Shown here: piece by piece, positions 1-9,850 of the stretch
Position numbering within the stretch: position 1 is the first letter of the stretch
How the letters are laid out: each line of letters starts with the position of its first letter
Assembly: GCA_030549335.1 (NCBI GenBank)
Contig: CM060188.1
Location: 71,516,696-71,580,695 of the forward strand
DNA length: 64,000 nt
Source of the DNA: Pontederia crassipes
Taxonomy: Eukaryota > Streptophyta > Magnoliopsida > Commelinales > Pontederiaceae
Direction of reading: 5' to 3'
The notes under the pieces: model-generated
The model's database searches: none
Told to the model about the DNA's origin: nothing
The model's input: only the letters and a program-made list of their open reading frames with translations
Translations under genes and position numbers: made by a program

Positions 1-840
1 ATTTTCAAGAAGGGAGGGGGCTTGAATTGGTGAAAGGAGAGACCTGACAACGTCTGAACTCAGTCGTGCATGCATTCCCAAGACGAAGGAAGACGAGACC
101 GCCCATCGTCACCACCACCACCACCACCTTCCCCTTCTTAATATTCGCTTCACTCTTTGACTTCCTCTCTCTCTCAGTCTCTCTCTCTCTCCTGATTAAT
201 GTGCATATTAATTTTGCATTAACTAACAACAACAAAAAACATTACGTCAAAATTTTAGCATTAGTTAGCTGTTATTGATGATTTTGGTCTTAACTTAGCA
301 TATCTATTACGTTAAAAAATTTGTCTTAGTTTGAATTTAGAATAATGCTATACTATACGATGAATTAATTTGATGAGCTATAACTAATCCAAAAACTTGT
401 GACAAAAAAAAACTCATCATTTGTTTAATATGTTTGTCAGGTCATTAACAACAACTCTAAAATAATTGAGCTTTAGACCTTATAATTAATATATGTACGT
501 TTAATAGGAGGAGGAGGAGGGTACGAGTGACGACAACGACTCGTTGAGCATAAAATTGTGACGACTTTTGCTCATCTTAATTGGGTGTTTAACATTTAAT
601 CACATCACTTAATCAAGTTTTCGGCAGCGTGCATGCTTTATTTTAATTATTTGGCAGTAATTAATCTTCCAAGTCTGCCACTACTCCCAGCAGTGCCTAA
701 TTAATAATCTACTGCCGCTGCACATCACAATGTGTGCATTTTGCCAAGGACTAGAACAAATGAAAGTGGTCACCTTTTTTTGTGGTGGTGGCACATGACA
801 TGAGAGAATGAATCGTGGGGGTGGGCTTATATTAATATTA
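1..840. other. intergenic DNA upstream of MIR396
   Basis: No gene recognised. It holds a CT-rich stretch near 165-193, repeated CCA triplets near 110-128 and AT-rich sequence. The open frames at the left edge are low-complexity CT/GA translations without domain features. Confidence 0.5.
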
Positions 841-845
841 TAGCA

Positions 846-1060
846 AAAGAGAGAGAGGGAGAGAGAGAGGTGGGGAAGAGATAGGAGAGAGGAAGTAGGA
901 GATGAAGAAGAAAAGAAGGTAAAAGTTTGGTGAAAAGCCCTCTATATTCTTCTCGGGATTGGGTTATATCAGTACTGTAACCAGCCCCCTCCAGGAACCC
1001 CTCCTCCTCCCACGCTCCACAGCTATAAGTACCCCCCCTTCATTCCTCCACCACCCCTCA
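846..1060 (+). promoter_or_regulatory. MIR396 promoter with GA repeat and TATA box
   Basis: A GA-rich tract (about 847-875) is followed by a TATA element (TATAA at 1024-1028) and then a CT-rich leader up to the hairpin. This spacing would place the transcription start near 1050-1060, about 110 nt before the mature miRNA. GA/CT-rich core promoters are common in plants. The start site is inferred. Confidence 0.5.
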
Positions 1061-1167
1061 CTCCAACGCCCTCCTTCTCTCTTCTTGCCTCCTTTCTCCC
1101 TCCTCCTCCTGTTCTACTTCCTGCATTCTTCACCTCTCTCTCTGGAGAATTGGTTCTCTTTGTAGTC

Positions 1168-1188
1168 TTCCACAGCTTTCTTGAACTG
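1168..1188 (+). ncRNA. miR396: mature miR396 (5' arm, 21 nt)
   Basis: Begins UUCCACAGC and ends GAACUG, matching plant miR396a at every position I can recall. It starts with U, as AGO1-loaded plant miRNAs do. Confidence 0.95.
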
Positions 1189-1232
1189 CAGCCATGCATC
1201 CTTGTTTAATTAACAGGTCCGAGTTGCATGCA

Positions 1233-1254
1233 GTTCAGTAAAGCTGTGGGAAGT
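1233..1254 (+). ncRNA. miR396* (3' arm)
   Basis: Starts GUUCAGUAAAGC and runs to GGGAAG(U). Relative to 1168-1188 it leaves 2-nt 3' overhangs at both ends, the expected DCL1 product geometry. The exact ends need small-RNA data. Confidence 0.8.
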
Positions 1255-1275
1255 TACAGACAGAAACCATGGATC

Positions 1276-1560
1276 GACATATGAAACGCTTCACAAATCA
1301 GCTTCACAGATCAGACTCCGCGGATTCTTGTTGTAACACAATAAAGGTAAATTAAAATTAAGACGACCGAGTGCAGCAGATGTATATAATATAATTCAGC
1401 TTTTTTTTGGTTTTGCAGAATGTGTCTCTGATCGAGTAGTATCATGAGGCCTGCTGCTGCTTGCCTTTCTTTGTGGTATATGGATGGATAGTTATGTCAG
1501 GGCCTGGTTTTGTTCTGTGGCTGGTGGCTTCTGCTTGGTCCAAACCAAAGGATGTACTGT
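1276..1560 (+). ncRNA. probable 3' part of pri-miR396 with a small intron
   Basis: Downstream of the hairpin a plausible intron lies at 1346-1418: donor AAAG|GTAAAT, a T-rich tract, acceptor TTTTGCAG. Introns after the hairpin are known in plant MIR genes. The 3' end of the transcript is not visible. Splicing is inferred from consensus only. Confidence 0.4.
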
Positions 1561-2579
1561 ACGAGTGGGGCGCCTGATCACTTCATCATGAGGAGGCAAA
1601 GCTGCCGCCTGCTATCGTGATGGGATATATGGAGCCAGGCTTTTTACCACCGCTGCTGCTGATGCTGATACTTCTCTCTGCAACTTTATTTCTATCTCCT
1701 CTTATAATTCCTTCTTTCTTGTCATGTTTCCTCATGGTGAATCTTAAATCCCCCATCAGGGTAAACTATCTAAATATATCCTGAACAGGATGGCCTAAAG
1801 TAGTTAAAAAAAGGTCAATTCTGGCATCTAATCTGCTGTCTGAATTCAGCATGCATGCATCCCCAAGAAAAAATTTTTCTTACATCTATCATAGATTCAT
1901 CCGATCTCATGTTTGCTCTTAAGATCCCACAGGAGAGATCATAGATTTACTCCAGGACATCGAATTATCTAAAATTCTTGTCAATTTACCTTGCACAAGA
2001 GCAATGCTGTAAAATTCTTGATGCAGGCCTTGGAACTATTCTACAGGTTCTGTATATCTATGCTCAGGAAGGTAGATCTCAAGCTCACAAAGAAAATTTC
2101 GCAGCTCCACGATTTACATACGATCTTAAGCAAGCAGATCCTTCTCATCTTGGATATTCTTGCACATTTTATGTCATACATTTGTAATTGGTGTAAAAGT
2201 AAAAGCAAAGGGAAAAGAAAAGTGAAGAGCCAACATCTTATTGGATTCAACATTTGGTATATAGTGTATGTCTATTACAACTGAATCATCTGCTTGAGGC
2301 AGATCTGATTATACATTTTTGTATATATATATAATTTTTTCTATATTGTGTGTTGTTATAATGTGTGTGTATATATATGTATAGGTATCTGGAAATCTCA
2401 ACTATACTTCTAAGGTTTTCCTCTCAAGCCTTTAATATATCATTATTCCATTTTTTTCAGGAGAGATATTCTTGAAACAGCATTGACATATATAAATTCT
2501 CCAAGCAGAAAAAAAAACTAGGCACTTGAAATAGAGGAACAGTAAGGAAATGAGGTTATTTACATGAAGTATGATTAAA
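1561..2579. other. non-coding sequence between MIR396 and copia element
   Basis: AT-rich sequence with TG/TA-rich simple stretches near 2320-2380. It may include the pri-miRNA tail. No conserved protein signal was seen in any frame. Confidence 0.45.
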
Positions 2580-2584
2580 GAAAA
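2580..2584. repeat. TSD of copia copy 1 (left)
   Basis: GAAAA immediately before TGTTAATAAT, repeated at 7264-7268 immediately after the 3' LTR. Confidence 0.85.
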
Positions 2585-3028
2585 TGTTAATAATCCCTTG
2601 AATCTGAACCCAGTTGGTCCCCCTATATAGTCAGGCGTTTCAGTAGAATTCCCTACGGGGTCTCGCTGCCCGGTCAGTGAGCCTGTGGGGGGTCAAGAGG
2701 GGATCCAGGGGGATCCCCCTGCGGAAGTTGCAAGGGGGCGGAGCCCCCAGAGCGAAAAATTTTTAGGAGTATTCTGTTTGTGATTCGGATTTGATTTATT
2801 TCTTTATCACGAGATAGGTGTCCTATTTTCAGGGGATTTATTTAGAGTCACAGTCCGTATGTAATTCCTATCATCTGTCAAAGGGAGTGCCTATATAAAC
2901 TCCCTAGGGGTCTAGACCGAGACCTATCCTTGTAATCATCATAATTCCAGAACAAAGAGTCGCCGCCGTTTTTCCTCTTCGTGTTCTTCTGTATTTCGTG
3001 CGATCCCTCTCTCCTCCTTTTCGTAACA
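2585..3028 (+). repeat. 5' LTR of copia copy 1 (444 bp)
   Basis: Starts TGTTAATAAT and ends CGTAACA, with TG...CA termini. Contains the LTR promoter TATA (CTATATAAA at 2891-2899). A GC-rich block at about 2665-2755 includes the short palindrome GGATCCAGGGGGATCC. Confidence 0.9.
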
Positions 3029-3031
3029 AAC

Positions 3032-3044
3032 TGGTATCAGAGCC
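3032..3044 (+). other. primer binding site (tRNA-iMet type)
   Basis: TGGTATCAGAGCC lies 3 nt after the 5' LTR and is complementary to the 3' end of plant initiator tRNA-Met, as in most plant copia elements. Confidence 0.9.
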
Positions 3045-3078
3045 TTAGGTTTGTCAACGATTCTCGATCAGCAGGGAG

Positions 3079-3870
3079 ATGGCGTCGCACAACGTGAGCG
3101 TGGAGAAGTTCAACGGCAGAAACAGTTTCGGGTTGTGGCAGATCAAGATGCGGACACTTTTGAAGCAACAAGGAGTTTGGGCGCCGCTCTCAAACGTGTC
3201 GAAGAACAGCCAAAGGAGGAAGACTCGAAAGGCAAAGAAAAGGAGATCGACCTCGCAACTTTGGCGGCACAGGAGGAGAAGGCGCACTCGATGATCCTGT
3301 TGTGTCTGGTGGATGAGGTGATAATTGAGGTCGCAGATGAAGAAAAAGCGGCCGGTCTGTGGTTGAGACTCGAGAGTCTATATATGACGAAGTCTCTCAC
3401 CAACAAGTTGTTGTTGAAGCAACGTCTGTTCTCTCTCCGCATGCAGGAAGGTACCCTCTGAAGGAACATCTTGATCAGTTAAATTCTTTGTTGATGGAAT
3501 TCAGAATATCGATGTTAAGATCGAGGATGAAGATGCTGCCTAATTCTGTTAGTTTCGCTTCCTCCATCATATGAAAATTTCGTTCAATCTATGATTATCG
3601 GGAAGGAAACTATAAGTCTGGAAGAAGTAAGATCGAGTCTCCATACTCGTGAACTTCGGCATAGGGCATCTGGAAATTCTGCAGAGACTCAAGCCGCGGG
3701 TTTGATATCAACCGCAGAGAAGGGACAGTCCTCGAATTCAAAAAATCCAAGTCGAAGAAGAAGAAAATCACTGCGAAAGACATCTGTAATTACTGCAAGG
3801 AACCAGGTCATTGGAAGAAGGATTGTCCGAAGAAGAAGAAGGCCCCTGTCGCTGCGGTGACACATGAAAC
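3079..3870 (+). pseudogene. copia gag, frameshifted
   Basis: Nucleocapsid-type Gag starting MASHNVSVEKF. Compared with the minus-strand copy it has lost single bases near 3208 (AACAGCC for AACAAGCC), near 3455 and near 3542, so the frame is broken at least three times. A CCHC zinc knuckle (C-X2-C-X4-H-X4-C) is readable at about 3784-3825 in yet another frame. Gag would package the element RNA; this copy cannot make it. Confidence 0.9.
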
Positions 3871-3919
3871 AGAAAATTCCGAAGATGATTTGGTTCTGAC
3901 TGCTTCTGATCAAGGATGT

Positions 3920-5430
3920 CTGGCGGATAGTTGGGTTCTGGATTCGGGGTGTTCCTATCATATGACTCCGAATAAAGAGTGGTTCTCAACTTATCAGAAG
4001 ATTGATGGTGAAAACGTCATCATGGGCAACGATGCAGCCTGTCAGATAGTTGGGATCGGTTCTGTGAGATCAGGACTCATGACAATCTTGTGAGGACGCT
4101 GACAGATGTCCGCCATGTTCCGCAACTGAAAAAGAATTTGATATCACTTGGAGTCCTCGACTCTAAAGGGTGTCAGATCAATGCTGCTGGAGGCATCCTC
4201 ACGGTCATGAAAGGTGATGCTACGGTTCTGAAGGGAGTCAGACAGAAGTCCTTGTATGTATTACAAGGCAATACAGTCTCTGGCGTTGCTGCAGTGGCTA
4301 GTTCATCCGAATCAGATAGGTCTAGACTGTGACACATGCGGCTTGGGCATATGAATCAGAACGGGATGAATATCCTCAGCAAACGAGGTCTTCTAGGGGA
4401 GAAGAAGATATCTGAAATAAACTTCTGCAAGCACTGCGTATTCGGCAAACAGCGAAGGTCTTAGTTTGGCAAGGCAGTGCACAGGACGAAGGCGACACTT
4501 GACTACATCCACGCCGATTGTTGGGGTCCCTCTCGTGTTCCATCATTAGGAGGTGCGAGGTACTTCCTATCTGTGATTGATGACTATTCAAGGATGACTT
4601 GGGTATTCATGATGAAACACAAGAGTGAGTCCTTCAAGGCCTTCAAGCAGTGGAAGGTTCTGGTGGAAAATCAGACGTCGAAGAAGTGAAGCGTCTTCGC
4701 ACTGACAATGGTTTGGAATTCTGTTCTGCTGAATTCGACCAGTTCTGCAAAGATGAAGGCATTGCCAGACATCGCACAGTCAGGGATACTCCACAGCAGA
4801 ATGGAGTTGCAGAACGAATGAACAGGACACTTCTGGAGAGGGCAAGGTGCATGCTCTCTAACGCTGGCCTAAATAGGACATTCTGGGCTGAAACTGTTAA
4901 CACAGCTTGTTACTTGGTGAATCGAAGTCCGGCGACTGCGATTGATCTCAAGACTCCAACTGAGGTATGGTCAGGAAATTCTGCTGATTATACTTGTCTG
5001 AAAGTTTTTGGTTGTCCAGCATACTATCACGTTAGTGAAGGGAAGTTGGAGCCAAGGGCCAAAGAAGGGGTGTTCATGGGATATGGTGCAGGCGTGAAGG
5101 GCTACAGAATCTGGTCTCCTTCAGAACACAAAGTCATCCACAGCAGAAGCGTGACCTTTGATGAAGCATCAATGCTTCAGTTGAAGGTGGATGCTGAAGA
5201 GAGTGTCAGTAAACAGGTGGAGGTTGAAATCACTCCAACTGAGGATGATGCTGAAGGATCACATCAAGAAGCAGAACCAGAAGGTGAAGAATCTGATGAG
5301 CAACCTGAAGAGGAGTCAATTGCTGCTAGACGTCCTCGCAGAGAAGTGGGTCCTCCTAAGCAATATGGTTTCGAGGACATGGTTGCTTATGCACTACAGG
5401 TAGCTGAAGAGGTGGAGTCCCTGGAGCCGT
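3920..5430 (+). pseudogene. copia protease and integrase, broken
   Basis: The protease motif LDSGCSYHM (aspartic protease DSG) is near 3938-3964. The integrase follows: an HHCC-type zinc region (LGHMNQNG ... CKHCVFGK) about 4336-4455, then the DDE core with [27 protein letters not shown] and the glutamate helix TPQQNGVAERMNRTL. Interruptions include a frameshift near 4080, a TGA at 4330, a CAG-to-TAG nonsense at 4462-4464 and a frame break at about 4670-4690. After the core come a [10 protein letters not shown] motif and an acidic linker. Confidence 0.9.
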
Positions 5431-5432
5431 CC

Positions 5433-6966
5433 TCTTATAGGGATGCCATCACATGTGCCGAATCTGAACAGTGGATCGCTGCTATGGGTGAGGAGATGGA
5501 ATCTCTTCACAAGAATCAGACGTGGGAGCTGGTCAAGTTGCCTAAAGGCAGGAAGACTGTTGGCTGTAAATGAATCTTCAAGAATAAAGCAAGAATTCCG
5601 GGAGTTGAAGGCACGAGATATAAAGCACGACTGGTTGCTAAAGGTTATAGTCAGAAAGAAGGTGTGGACTACAATGAGATATTCTCACCTGTTGTCAGAC
5701 ATACTTCTATCAGGGTGCTACTTGCTCTTGTAGCACAACAGAATCTAGAGCTCGAGCAACTAGATGTGAAGATTGCTTTCCTCCATGGAGAACTTGAAGA
5801 AGATATTCTTATGAGCCAACCAGAGGGATTCTCCATTCCTGAAAAGGAGAATCAAGTTTGCAGTCTGAAGAAATCTCTGTATGGCTTGAAGCAGTCTCCC
5901 CAGACAATGGTACAAGAGGTTCGACAGCTTCATGATCAGTAAGGGATTCAGTCGAAGTCCCTATGATTGTTGTGTATACCATAAGAAGGTGAAGGACAGC
6001 TCCACCATTTATCTGCTCTTGTATGTTGATGATATGCTTATTGCTGCCAGAGACATGGCAGACATTCAAAATCTGAAGAAGCTCCTCAGTGCAGAATTTG
6101 ACATGAAAGATCTTGGTGCAGTACAGAAGATTCTGGGGATGGAAATTCTAAGGGATCGCGCACAGGGTAAACTCTTCTTATCTCAGAAAAGTTATATTGA
6201 GAAGATTTTATCCAGGTTTGGAATGTCTGGAGCGAAGCCTTTGAATACTCCATCAGCTGCAAATGTTCATCTTTCTGTTGCCTTCGCACCAAAGTCAGAT
6301 GCAGAAAAGGAGTACATGTCTCGGGTTTCATATGCTAGTGCAGTTGGAAGTTTGATGTATGCCATGGTTTGTACAAGACCTGACATTGCTCATGCAGTCA
6401 GTGTTGTCAGCAGGTTCATGAGCGATCCAGGAAAGGAGCACTGGCAAGCGGTAAAGCGAATTTTTCGGTATCTGAGAGGAACATCTGATATTGGCCTCAT
6501 CTATAGAAGTGATAAAGAGTGTTTGGTTGCAGGGTACTCAGATTCAGATTATGCTGAAGATGTTGATGGAAGACGATCTATGACAGGCTATGTCTTCACT
6601 TTGAGCAGTTCAGTTATTAGTTGGAAGGCTACACTTCAGCCATCAGTTACATTGTCCACCACAGAGGCTGAATACATGGCACTGACGGAAGCTGTCAAGG
6701 AAGACATCTGGTTAAAAGGCTTAGTTGGAGATCTCGGATTACATCAGGAGCAGGCTATAGTGCACTGTGACAGTCTGAGTGCAATATATTTAGCCAAGGA
6801 TCAAGTACATCATGAAAGAACCAAACACATTGATGTCAGATATCACTTCATCCGCACTGAGAAGAGGATCAAGGTGAAGAAGATTGACACTGAAGATAAT
6901 CCAGCTGATATGTTCACCAATCTGTTCCTTATGGCAAGTTCCAACATTGTTTGGACTTACTTAACA
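5433..6966 (+). pseudogene. copia reverse transcriptase-RNase H, broken
   Basis: RT begins around WIAAMGEEMES. A Trp codon has become TGA at 5571-5573, and the frame breaks near 5590 and again near 5900. From 5932 a long frame holds the catalytic YVDDM box, then RNase H motifs (YSDSDYA, TEAEYMAL, CDSLSAI). The protein ends near the DNPADMF motif with a frameshifted tail. Confidence 0.92.
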
Positions 6967-7043
6967 TAAATACTTGGTAATAGCTTCAAGATGGGACTGG
7001 CGGCGGCGTGTCGTGCTTTTGTGCTCTGAAGATGATTCAAGTC

Positions 7044-7055
7044 AAGGTGGAGATT
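7044..7055 (+). other. polypurine tract of copia copy 1
   Basis: AAGGTGGAGATT lies immediately before the 3' LTR, where plus-strand DNA synthesis is primed. An identical copy occurs 632 bp further on in the tandem duplication. Confidence 0.8.
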
Positions 7056-7263
7056 TGTTAATAATGCATTAAATCTGAACCCAGTTGGTCCCCCTACATA
7101 GTCAGGCGCTTCAGCAGAATTCCCCTACGGGGGTCTCGCTAGGGGTCTAGACCGAGACCTATCCTTGTAATCATCATTATTCCAGAACAAAGAGCCGCCG
7201 CCGTTTTTCCTCTTCGTGTTCTTCTGTATTTCGTGCGATCTCTCTCTCCCCCTTTTCGTAACA
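7056..7263 (+). repeat. 3' LTR of copia copy 1 (208 bp, internal deletion)
   Basis: Same ends as the 5' LTR but about 236 bp shorter: after GGGTCTCGCT it jumps straight to AGGGGTCTAGACC. The lost block contains the TATA box and GC-rich segment. Confidence 0.9.
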
Positions 7264-9045
7264 GAAAAATCATGGAGCATTAATGGAAAACAAATATATC
7301 TCAATGCAGGAAAGGGAAACAAACTACCTAATCTTTGGCTGAAGCATTTCAGCTCTCAATCATTCATCAATAACAAGTCTGGTTTTTTATCTGCATATGA
7401 TAAGATAAATTTCATGGTAAGTTAATTACTTATGTCAGATAAGAACTACTATATATTTATATAAGAGTGGACTAACTGTAGACAAAATTAAGAAAGATAA
7501 CAATGAAAGAACTCATAAGCTTCTCCATACAGCTCGTCTCAGCTGTTATCGCATACAATTAATGAAGTAGAACAACATATCTAAAACCTTGAACAACATA
7601 AATACTTGGTAATAGCTTCAAGATGGGATTGGCGGCGGCGTGTCGTGCTTTTGTGCTCTGAAGATTATTCAAGTCAAGGTGGAGATTTGTTAATAATGCC
7701 TTGAATCTGAACCCAGTTGGTCCCCCTACATAGTCAGACGCTTCAGCAGAATTCCCCTACGGAGGTCTCGCTAGGGGTCTAGACGGAGACCTATCCTTGT
7801 AATCATCATTATTCCAGAACAAAGAGCCGCCGCCGTTTTTCCTCTTCGTGTTCTTCTGTATTTCGTGCGATCCCTCTCTCCCCCTTTTCGTAACAGAAAA
7901 ATCATGGAGCATTAATGGAAAACAAATATATCTCAATGCAGGAAAGGGAAACAAACTACCTAATCTTTGGCTGAAGCATTTCAGCTCTCAATCATTCATC
8001 AATAACAAGTCTGGTTTTTTATCTGCATATGATAAGATAAATTTCATGGTAAGTTAATTACTTATGTCAGATAAGAACTACTATATATTTATATAAGAGT
8101 GGACTAACTGTAGACAAAATTAAGAAAGATAACAATGAAAGAACTCATAAGCTTCTCCATACAGCTCGTCTCAGCTGTTATCGCATACAATTAATGAAGT
8201 AGAACAACATATCTAAAACCAACCCAAGCAAACCGAATTGTGCAGGCACATCATGGGGTCCTAATGTAGAGATGATGTGACACATCTTTTAGGATGCATA
8301 ATTGCGATCATAATTCATTGTCTACCGATTGTCCATGCGTTCCATAAAATCCAAAGTTACCCTTCAATTAATCAGATGCAAATGCAAACACATATATATG
8401 CATCAATCGTTATGTAATTCTGAACGTTATCACACAAACATTACGTCCATCATGCAATAACTAGAAAATGAATAAATGACACTGTGGTGCAAACTCTGAC
8501 AATAAGCATTTTTAATTAAGATGAGGCCTGCTGGATGGCTCTCAGAGGAACCATTATGCTGTAAAATAAACAACAAACTATATATCAGCTGGGTGCATTT
8601 TGTGAGAGAGCTATCAGAACTCAATATTCAGACTGCAGCTGGAAACTTCAAAGTGCAGACATGGACCACATTAGTGCTTAACAACACATAAAATCATGCA
8701 TGTACCCGCAGCAAATCAAATGGATCCAGACAATGCAATTACCTGCAGAAAGTTACAACTCTATCCAATTGGGGGGGAGGCCGGCCGGAAGCAGTGGGGC
8801 GCAGTAGGAAATGTAACAGTGTCATAACAGGTAAATTAGAATATGAACAGGCGGCCAGATCAGGGCCTCTGAGCAAAGCAACCGTAGGAGAGCATGCCTT
8901 TTTGTCAGCGCTGCATTTGGATGAACAGCAACGGAGAGGTGATCGGTGTGAGAGGCAGGCAGCAGTGAGGACAGTTAGGCGAGCAGCATGTGAAGATGGG
9001 AGGTGGCACTATCAAAGTGGGCAAACCAGGCTGATATCTTTGCCA

Positions 9046-9073
9046 CCCCCCCCCCCCCCCCCCCCCCCCCCCC
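9046..9073 (+). repeat. 28-nt homopolymer C run
   Basis: Twenty-eight consecutive C residues after TGCCA and before ACTGC. The complementary strand is 28 G, able in principle to form G-quadruplexes. Its exact length in the genome may vary or be an assembly estimate. Confidence 0.85.
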
Positions 9074-9621
9074 ACTGCTGTGTTCCCTTGCAAATGTTCT
9101 CTGGGAAGCATTGACCTCGCCTTAATACTTTATCTTGAATTAATCTAGAAATTTCAATGTTATGTACAGATTAATGAAGGAAAGTTACTCCCTATGACAA
9201 ACAAAAAAGAAGAAGTTGCTTACTGTGATGCTTGATCAATTGGAGCCTGCAGTATATAATCATTATTATGCATGCACATTATAATTGGGAGGCTCAATAA
9301 TGGTACAGACAGATCTCTCGACATAATCACACCATGCAACTGTGGTCCTGTTAGTAACGTCCCGTATCCCTTGACGTTAAGTGCACAATATAATTGAATG
9401 GTCCTAACTCCTAAATATTGCACACACAACTATATAATTTTCTTGTGAGTATACATCATAGATATGTATATATGAGTGTGTACTTCACATTCTCTGAAAA
9501 AAAAGAAGAAACATAATGCTAAAAGGAAAAAAAGGGAAAAGGAAAAGGAAAGGAAATGGAAACTTAACATGGCATATGTGGGATGGATGTCTGTGAGGTC
9601 AATGTCACAAGGCCTCCCATT

Positions 9622-9850
9622 TTTTGTGAAAAAAGAAAAGTGAATGAAATAAGCAAAAATGAATTGATGTTATTTGGACAATTAAGAATCTTAACTATGT
9701 ATATTGTCAATTATGGTTTTTTTTCCTATTTGCTCCTTTGTAAAAAAAAAGAAAAAGAATTAAATAAGTAAAAATTGATTGAAGTTATTTGGATAATTAA
9801 GAATATTAACTATATATATTGCCAATTATGGTTTTTTTCCTATTGGCTCG
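9622..9850 (+). repeat. ~115-bp tandem duplication, AT-rich
   Basis: Two diverged copies, about 9622-9736 and 9737-9850. Each runs from an A-rich stretch through TTATTTGGA(C/T)AATTAAGAAT to a T-run ending TTTCCTATT(T/G)GCTC. Confidence 0.75.

Larger units (their letters stand above)
1145..1275 (+). ncRNA. MIR396: MIR396 precursor hairpin
   Basis: Primary microRNA stem-loop. The 5' arm carries the complete conserved miR396 sequence and the 3' arm a near-perfect complement, separated by a loop of about 42 nt. Pairing is continuous from 1168/1252 to 1188/1231, apart from a C1180/U1239 mismatch and a bulged G1250. The stem extends outward: TGGTT at about 1151 pairs with AACCA near 1265. In plants miR396 guides AGO1 to GRF (growth-regulating factor) mRNAs and so limits leaf and meristem cell proliferation; that role is family knowledge. 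The mature 3' end is CUG, the miR396a type rather than the CUU form. No other microRNA hairpin was recognised nearby. Confidence 0.95.
2585..7263 (+). mobile_element. Ty1/copia LTR retrotransposon, copy 1 (decayed)
   Basis: Complete insertion in order LTR, PBS, gag, PR, INT, RT, RNase H, polypurine tract, LTR, flanked by a 5-bp TSD GAAAA (2580-2584 and 7264-7268). The domain order INT before RT identifies Ty1/copia; protein motifs resemble the Tork/Tnt1 side of the superfamily (inference). Coding sequence has several 1-nt deletions and nonsense codons, so it is non-autonomous now. The LTRs are unequal (444 and 208 bp) because the 3' LTR lacks an internal block. Its 3' end was later duplicated in tandem. 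It is related to the minus-strand copy at 59.27-63.80 kb. Confidence 0.95.
6963..8220 (+). repeat. tandem duplication of copia 3' end plus host flank
   Basis: Unit 1 is 6963-7588 and unit 2 is 7595-8220 (626 bp each, offset 632, joined by TTGAAC). Each unit holds the last ~93 bp of the internal region, the polypurine tract, the 208-bp LTR and 325 bp of downstream host DNA. The duplication therefore followed insertion. I count eight substitutions in the retroelement half and none in the flank half. Confidence 0.93.

Noticed and set aside
7216-8057. Pair of near-identical 69-codon frames as duplicated genes
   Set aside because: They run across the LTR end into flank DNA and are duplicated only because of the tandem duplication.
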